Origin: Dichomitus squalens LYAD-421 SS1
Lineage: Eukaryota > Basidiomycota > Agaricomycetes > Polyporales > Polyporaceae
NCBI RefSeq assembly: GCF_000275845.1
Contig: NW_006766891.1
Coordinates: forward strand, 623,903-687,902
Direction of reading: 5' to 3'
Length of the DNA stretch: 64,000 bases
Made by a program: the position numbers and the translations under genes. Below, piece by piece: positions 35,580-47,476 of this stretch; the stretch's first letter is position 1, and every line of letters begins with the position of its first letter. Under the pieces are notes generated by a model. The model had not been told where the DNA came from. It saw nothing but the letters and a program-made list of their open reading frames with translations, and searched no databases.

Positions 35580-36320
35580 AGCGCCAATCTGGCGCTCAAG
35601 AACTCAATATTGTTAACTAATCCGCCGAGCGGCTATCAAATAGGACCCCAGATCCATGGGTATGTTGAAGGCTGCCACGGTATGCGAGTGGCAGCCATCC
35701 AGATAATCCCTGGGCCCTGTCTACACAAGTCCTCCAACTGAATCAAGCATTGTGACCAGGGCGCACAACGCACGCAGAACCGTGAGCATTGGAATCATGG
35801 CTCCGGTGCGTGGGGCCGTGAGGACCTCTTCAGTTGCGATAAATCGCATAGTACATAGGGGGATTGTTATCGGAGGCCAGCTGCCTTTGCATTGCATAGC
35901 ATGCATGATAAACTCTCACTTATCTCCAGATCCAGATTGACCAGCTCGGCAGGGCACTCACGAAGGAATAACATATTTACTCGTCGACATCAGCCTGGAC
36001 GATCATTCAACTCGTAAGACTGTACCTGCAGCAATCTATATCTAATGGTACTGAAGTTGACTCACGCGCAGTATCTCGTCGCCTCGCAGGCCCTTATCTC
36101 CCGTCCTGGGAATCCGCCCGGTACGCCAGGTCCCGTTTCTCCGCATGTGGGTCGCACAAGAGTATGATAACGGACGACGCCGCACTTTGTTATCTCGGCC
36201 ACTGGCACTTGAGTACCTCGCACGATCATATATAAGAGTACTCTCTCGCGCCTGGAAATGGCCGCTGAGTCGCCGAGCGCAAGACCTCACCATCTCTGAA
36301 CAAGCTGTTGAAGATACAGC
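35580..36320. other. Upstream region of the agmatinase gene
   Basis: No gene seen. The right end contains the TATA element and 5' leader of the agmatinase-family gene. Confidence 0.4.
36229..36236 (+). promoter_or_regulatory. TATA box of the agmatinase-family gene
   Basis: TATATAAG lies 85-92 bp before the ATG at 36321, a normal fungal core-promoter position. Confidence 0.55.
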
Positions 36321-38320
36321 ATGATCTTCTCATCATCTCGTATCAGCGTTGTAGCCATTGTCGTCAGCCAGTCCGTTCAGGCACTCGGCAACATCCAGTA
36401 CCCCGTGGGGATCGTGAACGCGGAGACTTTCGGCTCGCTGAACTTCACAGAGATCTTCGCCGCATATGGCGGCGATATGTCGAACGCAGCGTGGGCGCGC
36501 TCGGCATGGAACGGTCTAACTACGTTCGCGAGGGCTCCTCCCCTCAGATGCTTCGGCGCTGATTTCGAGACGGGTTACGACGTTGCTGTCTTGGGCGCGC
36601 CATTCGACACCGCTACTAGCTTCCGTCCTGGGTGACTTTCCTTCGTTGGATTAGTACTGCGACCGTTAGCTGATCTACGCAATCCTTCATTCCAGTGCGC
36701 GCTTCGGCCCTAACGGCATCCGGCAGGGTGCTCGTCGTTTGGGAATCGATAGGATCAACGTCCCTGCCAAAATACGCATCACCGACCACCTCGATGTCGT
36801 TGATTGTGGGGACGTCCGTAAGTTGCGTGGCTCTTCGCATACGTATCAAATGCTCAGATTCGTTCATAGCCATGGTTTTGACCGACAACAAGGTCGCTCT
36901 TCGGCAACTCGAGCTTGCAAATGCCGCTCTGCTATCTAAGACCAGCCTACGGTCGTATGAAGGGAAAAGCATCGCAAAGGACGGGCAGTTCCATCCTCGT
37001 GTTCTGACCCTGGTATGCTCGCCGACTGTTCGTTGAGATTAGGGTCATATTAATGCAACGTCAGGGTGGCGATCACACCATCACGCTTCCTCTCCTCCGT
37101 GGCGTTGCAGGGGTCTACGGGCCCGTGAGGTATGTATAGACACTGCTCTTTATGTGCATAATTCTTGACGATTATCCGACCATGGCTGCAGCGTTATTCA
37201 CTTTGACAGCCATCTCGGTGAGTGCAGACTCGAGTCTGCTACGGACTCTCTGGGCTGACCCTTCGCTCCAGATACTTGGAAGCCAAAGCAGTTGGTGGTG
37301 AGTCTGTTGCCCTCAACGAACATCAAGCGATTGGTTGATCGTTCATTGTAGGGCGGCCCATGGCTTCCGGACGAAGTAAGTGTCTGACGGACACCTTCCC
37401 TGATCCCATCTGACAGATTGCCGTCCCCAGGAGATCCCTGTCTCGCACGGAAGCTATTTCTGGTACGCGCACAAAGAAGGTCTCCTTGCCCCCAACCACT
37501 CCAACATTGTGGGTACAGTACAGTCCTGAGAGTCCTCTTCGGTAGCTCACTTTGTAGCAGCACGTCGGAATACGCGGAGCAATCAACAGCTGGCAAGACT
37601 ACGACGACGACTATGCTGTCGACTTCATTATCTCCCATGCGTGGGAGGCTGAGGATATTGGCTGGCGCGGCATCGTTGAGAAGATCAAGGCCACTGTTGG
37701 CGACAACCCCGTGTACAGTGCGTTGTAGTCCGTCTCAATATGTTCAGACAGGCGATAACCGGGGCTGGGATAGTTTCGCTCGACATCGACGTACTCGATC
37801 CGGGCGTGGCCCCTGCGTAAGTGCTCAACGTTCCACTGAGACCATATCGGACTGACGAAATCGCCATGAATAGGACGGGGACGTGAGTAACTCACCGAGA
37901 TACTTCCGCAAAGCTCTTTTCTAATGAGTGTTGCGCGTGGTTAGTCCTGAGATCGGAGGTTTCACGACCAGGGTATGAGTATAAGCTTTCGCAAATTAGC
38001 AAAGACCATGTCTCTCATTCATTTATGCCGGTAGGAGATCAAGAAGATACTTCAGGGCCTTTCTGGCCTGAAGGTCGTCGGCGCAGACATTGTCGAAGTC
38101 GCTCCAGGTAGGTTCACTCTTCATCTGTCAGTCGCGTTGCAGAGCTAAGTAGAACCGTCGTGGTCAAGGTTACGACACGCAGGGTGCGTTTGTTTGAATG
38201 GAGCGTCCCACAGACTCAAGAGCTAAAGGCTATGCTTCAGATGAGATCACCTCGATCGCAGCCGCTAACATTGGATGGGAGATTCTCGCCTTGATGGCGA
38301 AGACCCCTCTTACTGCTTGA
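36321..38320 (+). CDS. Agmatinase/arginase-family ureohydrolase with signal peptide
   Basis: A Mn-dependent ureohydrolase that cleaves a guanidino compound (agmatine or similar) to an amine plus urea. The N-terminus MIFSSSRISVVAIVVSQSVQ followed by ALGN resembles a secretory signal, which is frequent in fungal agmatinase-like proteins. Exon 1 runs to FDTATSFRPG, then ARFGPNGIRQGARRLGIDRI. The metal ligands are in GGDHTITLPLLRG, HFDSHLDTW (D-x-H-x-D) and ISLDIDVLDPGVAPATGTPE (D-x-D). The conserved HGSYFWYAHKEGLL follows. Near the end are TREIKKILQGLSGLKVVGAD and IVEVAP, then ITSIAAANIGWEILALMAKT. About 12 exons, several very short. The split PWLPDE|IPVSHGSYF keeps frame. Apparently intact. The substrate (agmatine, guanidinobutyrate or other) and the actual export are inference. 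Confidence 0.9.
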
Positions 38321-39192
38321 CCATCCCTGTATAGGTGACAGTTGGTCGCTATGCTGATTAGAATCCAACACTCCTGCATCTACTAATGATCCACTGTTCA
38401 CATCGTCGAGGGAACCTGCGGGTAGCATTGCAAGTGATGTACCGTAGCTTGGACACGGTGAAGCCTTGCACGGAAGAATGGGAAATAGGCTCTACTACTC
38501 CTGAGCGAGTACAATCGGTCCACACGGGCCTCACCAGTTCGGCTGACTAGACTTTCAAGTGCGTGGGTATTTTTGTGGCATCCCCAAAGAAGGTCCGCGC
38601 ACTCGGCCACTGCTACAGACAGCCTTGTCAACACCAGCTAGCCTACGCGCCAAGCCATAGAGCTTCTAAGTCGATCGGAAGACTGCCCCACGTACGAGTA
38701 ACCGGCGTCGACACCGCAGATACCGTATATCCGACTTGGACTGAGGGTGGTACCCCCTTGAGGCTCTGATGATGCCCAGTGGTTGTAAGCACGGCAATAT
38801 CGTACATTGGACATACAATTGGTCAACATCCATGTAGCCATGGATTGGCGTCGCCTTTCAAACTAGTAAATGCTAAGTCTTCGGATGAACATGAAGAGAC
38901 CACAACACTGATACAAATTGATGATCAGGGGTATTGCCCGTTCTTCCAGCGATACTTCCCAAGTCTACCTATAGCGTCTCATTTCAGCGTCATGCCCAAT
39001 ATAGTTCATGTACGGCCGCCGAATAGGGCAGTTGTTCTCCTTGAGATCAACTCACCATTCTCACGTCGGAGTATCCAGGTTACACTGAGAGATCCGGAGT
39101 CAGCAGGACCGGCTCAACGACCTCTAAGGCCGTCCATCTATCCCCCACTAGTTCTCTCCCACAAGGCTACCAGGATCCCGTCCACGTTCAGC
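38321..39192. other. Intergenic spacer
   Basis: No supported gene. It carries the agmatinase 3' end and the promoter of paralogue B. An open frame runs in from 38779 in phase with the next gene, but its upstream part has no resemblance to the paralogue's N-terminus. Confidence 0.4.
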
Positions 39193-39995
39193 ATGCCGAT
39201 CGTCGAACTTGTCTTCGGTCCTACTCCAGAGGCGTTCCAAGCAAATCCTGCGGACCCCGCACTCGTGAAACCCGCCTATGATGGTATCTTGAAGCAGGAC
39301 GGTGCCATCAAGTGAGCAGATAGAGATATTCATTTGTTCATACGACACAAATTCTAAACAAAGCCTCCATAGGGCATATTATGGCCTCAAGAGCGAAGAC
39401 AGCAGCATCGCTTACGGCTTTTACGGTCCGTAGTGCTACCCCCTAGAGCCTGTATACGCGCTTCTCACGCAGTATTTGTCCAGTCTGGGAGTCGCTAGAG
39501 CACCACCAGAAGTTCATGAACAACAAAGCAGAGTATCAGCCCGTGCTCGACGCAGTTTCTGTCATGTTCGACCTCAGTCGTCTCACCATGGTCCACATAA
39601 AGACTTCTGTCGAACCTTATGCGGCACTTGAGGCTCCTTTGCTCGAAGTCGCGACATGCACGCTGCATCCTGGAAGGTCGATCGAAGAGCTTGAGTCGGT
39701 CCTGAACAAACTCGTCGACATAGCCAACACGGACAAATCGCCGATATCTCCTGTGCTAGCGACGTCGGGACGTGTCGTCGAGAATGAGCACACAATGATG
39801 TTCCTCGTGGGGTGGCCAAGTGATCAGGCAAGCTATCTCATGAGGATCATGACGGTTCAGGTAACTGAAGTGGCCCTTTCACAGGCCCACGCACAATGGT
39901 TCGAAACCACGCCGAGGGCGGCTGAACTGTCCGATCAGCTTCATCAGATCGCCGAACTCGATACAATCGACACTGTCCAAACACTGTATTACTGA
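39193..39995 (+). CDS. Small dimeric alpha/beta-barrel-like protein (paralogue B)
   Basis: Exons are 39193-39311, 39373-39427 and 39484-39995, all in frame. The start is chosen because MPIVELVFGPTPEAFQANPA aligns with MAFPTVEFIAAPATEAFRAS of paralogue A. Shared elements follow: AYYGLKSEDSSIAYGFY, then VWESLEHHQKFMNN, EPYAALEAPLLEVATCTLHP and FLVGWPSDQ. The C-terminal helix (TVQVTEVALSQAHAQWFE) parallels the last exon of paralogue A. About 227 aa, predicted cytosolic. The role is unknown; the family belongs to the stress/monooxygenase-like alpha/beta barrels by inference only. The two copies are about 17 kb apart on opposite strands, suggesting duplication with inversion. Confidence 0.75.
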
Positions 39996-40197
39996 GATTG
40001 ATCAAAGCATGCCAGCACACAAGCTGTAGCTATTGAATGACATACCGAGATGCTGCCACCCTCTCGTCACAGCAATGCACAGGCGAGAAAGAAGCGCATG
40101 ACGCTGTTTACTACTTTGCACTAATCGAATGCACGATTGTACTGTATGTTCATACACGGACAACGTTGTCTTCTGGGTCCACGCCGCATCGTACTGC

Positions 40198-43100
40198 TCA
40201 ATATTGGTCCGTTGGAGCCAAGTCGTCCGTGGGCCTCAGCACCTGCAAGTTCCGCATTACCTCCCTTAACTCCGCCTCCACAAACTGCGCCGCCTCCTTC
40301 GCCACCACCAGCTTTTTCTCTAGTTCGTCCGCCGTCATCTCTCTGTCCTCCTGCGGCACGAACTTGAGCTTGTCGAACCGCTCGAGCGTCTTGCCCACCT
40401 TCGGCAGAGTTCCGTGTACGTCCCAGCCGCTGTCGTTGAACGTGAGCACAGCGCGCACAGCAGCATTGTTGATGTCCCGATGGAGTTCCTCGAGCTTTGA
40501 CAGCTGGACCTCCATCCAGCGTGCGCGGCGTTCAAGCGCAAGGGTCAGTGCTGCGACTTCATCCTCCTTTTCCTGGCTGTTTTGATCGTCTCCGCCATCG
40601 TCGAGGAAGTCGTCGCCCTTGAGCATGTCACGCAGGACACCGTCAAACGACGAGCTGTCGTCCCAAGTCGTACGGGGAAGCAGACGCAGAAGATCCGAAA
40701 TGGTCTGTGTCAACGTTTCAAGCAGCTGCTGGAACGAAGAGACGGCATTGTCAATTGAACCAGAGGGCATGTTGTTGGCGAACGAGCCGCCTCCAACCGA
40801 CAAAGCCGAGAGAGCATGCACGAGGGGACCGTACTCGAGAGGGACCTTCGACGCAGGGTTGATCTTTGTCATGTCGAAGAAGGGGTGCTTCGATATCCCG
40901 AGCCACGGGAACTGAGTGTTGAGCTCGTCGAGCATCTCCTTGACAGACATAGGCTGAATGGGAGTTGGCCGATCAACGGAGTGCGCGCGAGAATTGTTCG
41001 AGCTACTATCGGGCCCGCGACTGTCAGGAAATTGGGGCGCATCCGAGGTGGCAGCAGAGGGCAGTGTAGAGGCGGCGTCAGCAGCATTATCCTCCCTCGG
41101 GATCTTGATGGGCTTCGTGACGGGCTTGTTCTTCTTCGGCATTCTTGCAAGGATAGGAGCCTGGACAACAGGCTCAGGAGTCGGGGTGGCAGCAGCCGCC
41201 TGCTTGGAAGCCTGAGCCTTGCGCCCCGCCTTGTCCACGACAGTAGCAGGACCACTCGCAGAAGTCGGGGTCGTGGCCTTGGCAGCCTTGCCTGCCGCCT
41301 GCTTGCTAGCCTTGGCCGCGGCAGCAACAGCCCTCTGCGCCTCTGCCTCCCTGTCCCTCTCAGCTTTCTGGGCCGCCTGCCGCTCGGCCTTCTCCCTCTC
41401 TGCCTGCACTCGCTCAGCCCTCTCCTTCGCCGCCTTTGCCTTGTCTGCCTTCTCCCTTTCTGCCTTCTCCTTCGCCGCCTGCTCCTTCTCCGCCTTTTCT
41501 ACCGCTAGCCGCTCCTTCTCCGCGGCCTTCTCCTTAGCGTGCCGCTCCTTTTCTGCTACGCGCGCTGCTGCCTTCTCCTGAGCAATCCGCGCCCGTTCCG
41601 CCGCACGCTCCACCGCAGCCGCCTTCTTGGCAGCCTTGCGCGCGGCCTTCTCTTGCGCGGCGCTGTCGGCGTCCGCCGGCGTCGCGATTGCACCGCTAGT
41701 CTGCGATTTGTCGGAGAAGGGGACGGGAGCTAGTTGCTCGGCGGTCGTGCCCAGCGCAGGGAAGTCTGAGGTGGACAAAGCAGGAGAATCGGGAGGAACG
41801 GGCGAAGGGACCGTTGACGCTGCACGCCATCGCGACGAACAAAGACATCACGAAACGAAGGAGGGACGTAACGAGAGGAGAGGGCATAGAGAAGACACAA
41901 CGACGGTAGGAGAGGACGCGTATACGGTCGAGGGAGCGTAAAGGAGGGGACGAAGGATAGACCCAACAAGAGGAACAAGAGTATGTCAGCGTCAACGTAC
42001 TTTCAGCGGAGCTCCTACCGAAAGGACAGATAGACGACACACGGCTCGAGCAGCAGAGCGGTGGAGAATGCGAGAAGTGGGAATGGAAGAATAGAGGGAA
42101 CCGGGCCGTTGGCGATCGTTCAAAGATCAAGGCCGATGATACAGTTTCCGCACTGAAAGCACGGCAGCTCGGTACTCTGACCTGGGACTCCCTCCCCGCG
42201 AGAGACGAAGCGACAAGTACTCACCATGCGCTGAACCTCCTGACTGTGAGACCTCCACATGTGCCGTTGCTGGCCCTCCATAACCGTGCTGGTTCGCAAG
42301 TCCAGGGCTTCCTACTGCGTCCTCCTGAAAGGACAACCCAGGCGGGGCTGCAAAGGCCATAGGATGCGATCCGAACCCGTCCATGCCTATACCTGGAGGT
42401 GCAGCAAACCGACCGTTCGGAATGGCCTGACCAAGACTTGAAGAAGCCAGCCGCGCCGACATGATAGCAGGGTCGTTGAACGGTTGTCCTGGGTTGTGGT
42501 TGTACGCTGTCTGATCTGTATCGCAGAAGAAAAGTCGCGTGCCATAGGTGGACGAAGAGAAGAGGAGAGAAGGTTGTCTAAGTCAACAAGACATTACACA
42601 TATACAGCTAGAGGATGTGTCCTACCCATCGGACCGTTCCTCGACACGTTCATCCGCTCGCGACTCGACATGATCAGTTCCCTCAGCTGCTGCTCACTGA
42701 CCCCGCCGTTGTCGTATGACTGGAACCGGTTCAATTGCGGCAGCTGTTGCTGTTGCTGCTGATTATGGTTGTGGTTGTGGTTGACGGTGTGATTATTGAT
42801 GAAAGGAGACTGGGCAGCCTGCATATGCTGGGCAAGCGGCGAGCTCATCGCCGAGCTGCTCTGGTAGTGATGGTTCGCATAGTCGTTGTGTCGCGCTGAG
42901 AGCGGCCACTGTGGCGACTGCGACCCATGTCCCGGGAAGTCCCCGACGTTGTTATGGTAGGCCACATGAGACAAGGTCTCGGAGTTGTTGAGCGGCGAAG
43001 ACGCATGCAACGATGACGAGGCCGACCCATGACGGCCCCTCGCGAAGCCGAACCTCGACACCTTCCGCTCCTCGTCGAGAGGCGAATACTTGCGTGAAAG

Positions 43101-45770
43101 GGCCTCATCGGCTCCATCTCCACCGAACGGATTGAACGACCCCGTATAGCTCGAGCCGGTAGACTGTCGCTCCAGCGTCCCCTTCCCTGTTAGCGGGTCA
43201 AGCACCGTTCTCTGCCCGTGCGCCGCGAACGGTATCCCCGGTGGAGGCATAAGCGGACTACCCGCACTCGCCGCAGCCTGCCCTGTCGGACGCAAGGTCG
43301 GGAACACATCAAAGAAACCCCCGCTGAACGGCACGCTCGCGTCAGCATCCGCGCCAAAGTCGGGCAACCCGAGCGTCGCATCTTCTGGCACGTCCCCCGC
43401 GAGCTTCGGGTCCAAATTGAAGCTGAATCCGCCAAACCCGGTATCGTTGTTCAAGCTCTGCAACATCCGGTCGAAATCGGGGAACGGGCTCTGGACAACC
43501 GTCGCGATGCTCGACTCGCGGCGGGCGCGAAGATCCTCCATGAGCGCCTGAGCTTGCGACGACATTTGGTACGAGGACTGCGATTGCTGTATGGGGATCG
43601 GGGATGCGGTCTCGGAAGTAACACGCGACGACGGGGGTGGGAGACCGGGCGGCGCAACGAGACCGGGCGGCACGACGGGGGAAAGCCCGGGGGGAACTGC
43701 TGGCAGACCAGGAGGCACTGCTGGAACGTCCCGCGTCGGAGGTGCCGGCGATTGCGGTGAGGCGACATCAGGTGCCCCCGAACCGGAGTCGGAGTCAACG
43801 GCAACAGACGACGTGGGAGAACGTGGTGGGGGAGGTTGTGGGGGAGCAACAGCAGTCTCCTTCGCCTTTGAGGCCTTTGTGGCAGCGGGTGTGACTGGTC
43901 GATTTGGTAGCGACGCAGGGGTCGTGGGCCGTGATGAAGCTTGCGAGGACACCTTCGCAGCGGCTTTCTTTCGTATCTCCGCAATAGCTGGTGCTGGGCC
44001 CGTCGTGGAGCCAGACCGTTGTTGTCGGGATGTCGTCCCTGTACGACGCGCGTTCCGTGCAACTTGATTGACTGCGTTGGTGGTATTGTGCAGTGCGGTA
44101 CTGGCAAGAGAGGTACTGCTCTTGTTGGCCCATGATGCCGCACGTGGAAGACCTAAACCGAACCGTTAAGACCCGCACGCGAGGCGAAGCCATACACGCA
44201 TGCTCACCCTCAGCCTCGTCTCCCTTCTTGATCGTCGTGGTCGTCGTTCTCCTCGTCTCCGTATCCTTCATAGTGTGTTTCCTGTCCCAGTGTCGGCAAA
44301 AACTCGGGGTGAACGACATGTGAAATGAAAGGTCACGTACAACGTGGTGAGATCCTCCTTAGTGAAGCAATCCTTCTCATCCCCCCACTCGTGCAGGTTC
44401 ATGCAGCTGTGATCGGGGCATGTGACTCCGCGCAAAAAGGACATGCAGTACTTTGTCGTCCCATAGCTCGCCCGCATGATCTCCCCTCCTCCTCCCGGGG
44501 ATGGTGCCCCATCGACGGCTGCGATCGCCCGAGCCGCATCCTCCCTGCGATGGTATGTGATATACAGCCCTACGACAGGCGCGCGTCCGCCTGGTGGGGT
44601 GCGCTTGGTGATCACAATCTTCGAGATCTTCCCATACTGCCCGAAATACTCGTTCGAGCGTAGGGTAGGTATGAGCTACTCGAGTGTTAGTCCGATCTCC
44701 CATCGCAACGGAATTGAGGAGCGTACCTCTTCCTTGGCGAACCTTGGTCCCAGCCCGACCACGTACACTACATTGCGCTGCACAACGCGTACGTTCGCAA
44801 GGTGGCGGCGCCCAAGGGCATCGAGCTCCTTCCGTTCGCGTTCGCGCTGTTTCTTCTGCTGGGTCAAGCGCTTGTGACTAAGCAAAAAGAGAGCATGTTA
44901 GCATCCCGTGGACACACTCGGTACAGCATATGAATGTCAGAAGGCCAGACATCATGGTAGATGAGCATTCGGCAAGACTGCCCACGAGTTGGGGGACTAC
45001 GGCGGGAATTCATAGCTCGGGTTCGAATGAGGCCGCATATACTCATGCATACTGTCGAAGGATAAAGGCGAACCCTTCGCTTCGAATTCAGTGGAGACGT
45101 CAGACAAGGCCACCCGAGGCGATGCCGAAGAGGGTGACAGTTCAGAGTATGAGGTGGTATGGGGGCACCACAGTAAGAAGACTAGCGTGCTCCATAGGCG
45201 ATGGACAGCCGTGTCCGCGACCTGGAAGCGAGCTCCTTCGGTATTCGCAGCGAGTATAGCACGCCAGAGGCGTAGAACAGAGACAAACTCGGACCAGAGC
45301 CACAAACCAGACACTCACTCCTCGGGGTTGATCGGCTTGAACTGAACGGCCTCATCAGTGTACTCCCTCCGGCACGCAGGGCAACGGCTGTTGAGGTTCT
45401 CCTTGATGTGGTGCCAGCAAAACTGGCAAACCTGCGCATTGCCGTGTCAGCTAGCGAGGGCGAGCTTGGAGGGCCAAGACTCGCACCTGGTAACCGCATG
45501 GGCACGGCTTGAAGTTGAGATCGGATATGTCCATCTCCTCGAGACAGAGCGGGCACTCCGCTTCATCCTGCACGAGCGTCCACAAACATGAGATACTACT
45601 GCATACAGAGAGACAAGTCGCGCCGTGGGGGATATACGCACCGCCTCGTCGTCGCTCCAGTACGCGTCTTGCACGCCTGCGAGAACGTGCGACTTTGATT
45701 GAGGGAGACCATGTGTGGCGTGCATCGCTGGGGCGGGCAGCGGCGAGTTAGTGTGAATTCGAGTAGCCAT
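40198..45770 (-). CDS. NOT4: NOT4: E3 ubiquitin ligase of the CCR4-NOT complex
   Basis: NOT4 (yeast MOT2) is the RING ligase of CCR4-NOT, acting in co-translational quality control and mRNA regulation. The start is MATRIHTNSPLPAPAMHATH at 45770. The RING is split by an intron: CPLCLEEMDISDLNFKPCPC, then GYQVCQFCWHHIKENLNS and RCPACRREY, with eight Cys in the C4C4 arrangement typical of Not4. Next are a basic coiled coil (KRLTQQKKQRERERKELDAL), then NVVYVVGLGPRFAKEE and an RRM (YGKISKIVITKRTPPGGRAP), and a CCCH finger (YCMSFLRGVTCPDHSCMNLH). The long C-terminal part is low-complexity: repeated VPPGLPAVPPGL-type units, a QQQQQQ run with HNHNHN at about 42750, SDFPALGTT, and a 150-residue Ala/Lys/Glu/Arg helix encoded near 41250-41680. 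The last segment (40198-41040) is a predicted coiled coil. Roughly ten exons. Confidence 0.93.
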
Positions 45771-46463
45771 TTGGTATGCGCGCGAGACGGCGTTGTAGGC
45801 AGCGATGAAGAAAGATGAAGGCGAGCGAGGACGGGCAGAGCTTCGGAGAGAGTGAGTGAACGCGACAAATCAGGCGCTTGCCGAGTTTTGCTGTGGCATG
45901 CAGACAACACGACCAAATACCCGATCTTGGCGGACGCCCATAACTCATTCCAACTGCACAGCCCCTCTGCGCATGGACTGTCAACCAGCAAGTTCCGATC
46001 TGCACTTCGTATGTAGGACCACCATCTGCATCTCAAGGCTATTGCGAGGTTACGTGATTGACTCTCCAACATCCGTGATCAGCGTCATCTTATGACCATC
46101 GCAATTCCTTCCATGTTAACTGACGTCAACCTACTCGGACTAGCAAACTACTCGTGCACTTGCATGTTTGTAGGTTACGTATTTGCACTGGCTTCATGCA
46201 AGCACCTGTGTACATATCATGATCCGTTACGCCTCGATTGTCGACGACTAGTTCCAGCGCGGGTCCTTACGCCCCGCTGTGGGTGCTTGCCTCGAGGTTG
46301 AGGTGATGTTGGATCGTATCGCGAAGCAGAATTTCTGGAGTCATTGTGGCGGTCAGGGAAGCAGTATCCAAGCAGAGCGAAAGCAACGAATGCTGCGAGT
46401 TGCGACAGATAGCGAGCAAGATGGGCGGGTACTGATACAGATGGATGTTTGTGCTTCTTCGAA
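45771..46463. other. Spacer upstream of NOT4
   Basis: This lies between the NOT4 start and the PDCD5 stop on the same strand. I see no coding evidence; it is probably the NOT4 promoter plus the PDCD5 3' region. Confidence 0.45.
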
Positions 46464-47009
46464 TCACCAATCGTCATCGTCGTCAAAACCCCCCTTCCTA
46501 CGCTGGAACTGCGAGAATGAAGTCAACGGGCGACCTCACTATAGGCTGATCGGGATGCACGTACCACGATCGAGCCCTTCGAGGGTGCAGCCTTCGACTG
46601 CGCACCGTCGAGCTATCATAGACGTGATATTATTGCGGACGTACTAAGAGCAACCGAAGCATACCTGATCAAGCAACTCGATGAGCTGCTCCTCCGATAC
46701 CCTCCCCCTCAACTGACCAGTCTGTGCCATGCGCAACAGCAGAGCCTCGACCTGCCGCGCCCGGTCCGAGCTCACAAGAGCAATCCGGGCCACTGAGCAC
46801 ACGCAGACAGAAAGTCAATTCTTGACTCGTTCAACACAAAGATGCGCGAACTCACGTCGCTCTCGTGCAGCAGGCTCCAGGACCGTCGCGAGCAGATCCC
46901 TGCGCATCTGTTCCTCTGCTGCCTGCTTCGCACCATCGTCCTCCCCACTCTGCGCGCCGCCTTGCTGCTGCCTTGCCGCACGAATCGCCGCCAACTCCGG
47001 GTCCTCCAT
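46464..47009 (-). CDS. PDCD5 / TFAR19-family DNA-binding protein
   Basis: A small, mainly helical protein conserved from archaea to humans, linked to apoptosis and chaperonin CCT. Start ATG at 47009 gives MEDPELAAIRAARQQQGGAQ, the family N-terminus; an upstream GTG is not used. Exon 1 ends LATVLEPAARERR. Exon 2 is VARIALVSSDRARQVEALLL then RMAQTGQLRGRVSEEQLIEL. The last exon is FQRRKGGFDDDDDW-stop, an acidic tail seen in many homologues. All splice junctions use GT-AG and keep frame. Length is about 125 aa, normal. It diverges from the T5orf172 gene (47477). Confidence 0.93.
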
Positions 47010-47476
47010 ATCGCCCGTCACTGGTCAACCCAAAGAATGCGGTCGTAGAAGTCGAGAAATCGATTGGATTTCAACAAGCTTGCACAGATGATGTGAAGCG
47101 CAGACCTCCGAGGCTCGCCACTAGTTACGATGTATCAGATTAGTCCACAAGATCGCGCGTGAATAACGTTCCGGAGGCTGTGGGCGCTGATGTTGACACA
47201 AAAGAGAGCAGGAGCCAAACGAGCGAAGGTGACTCGGGGAGGGAAAGCAGACTCTCCTAAAAGAGTTGAATGCCATTCTCGAATACTCCCCCCTTCGCGA
47301 GCGCCCATCTCAGCCGCATGCTGCTGCCACCCTGTGCCGCTGCTCCCCACGCCCCCCGAGTGCGTACAGGCTGACGAGTCAGTTCGCATGTCCTTTGTCC
47401 TCTTGCCGACGTCGCAGCTCGCAAACGGCGCACAATCGACGCCCGCTACAGACGCGCGCGGGCTGCTACGGTTGCC
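47010..47476. other. Divergent promoter region (PDCD5 / T5orf172 gene)
   Basis: A 467-bp spacer between divergent start codons. No coding evidence; it probably serves both genes. Confidence 0.5.

Noticed and set aside
40816..41508. 230-codon plus-strand frame within NOT4
   Set aside because: Arg/Leu-rich antisense of the Ala/Lys/Glu repeat; a composition artefact.
26246..45770. PAN2 and NOT4 as a functional mRNA-decay cluster
   Set aside because: They lie about 10 kb apart with P450, agmatinase and other unrelated genes between; co-location is most simply chance.
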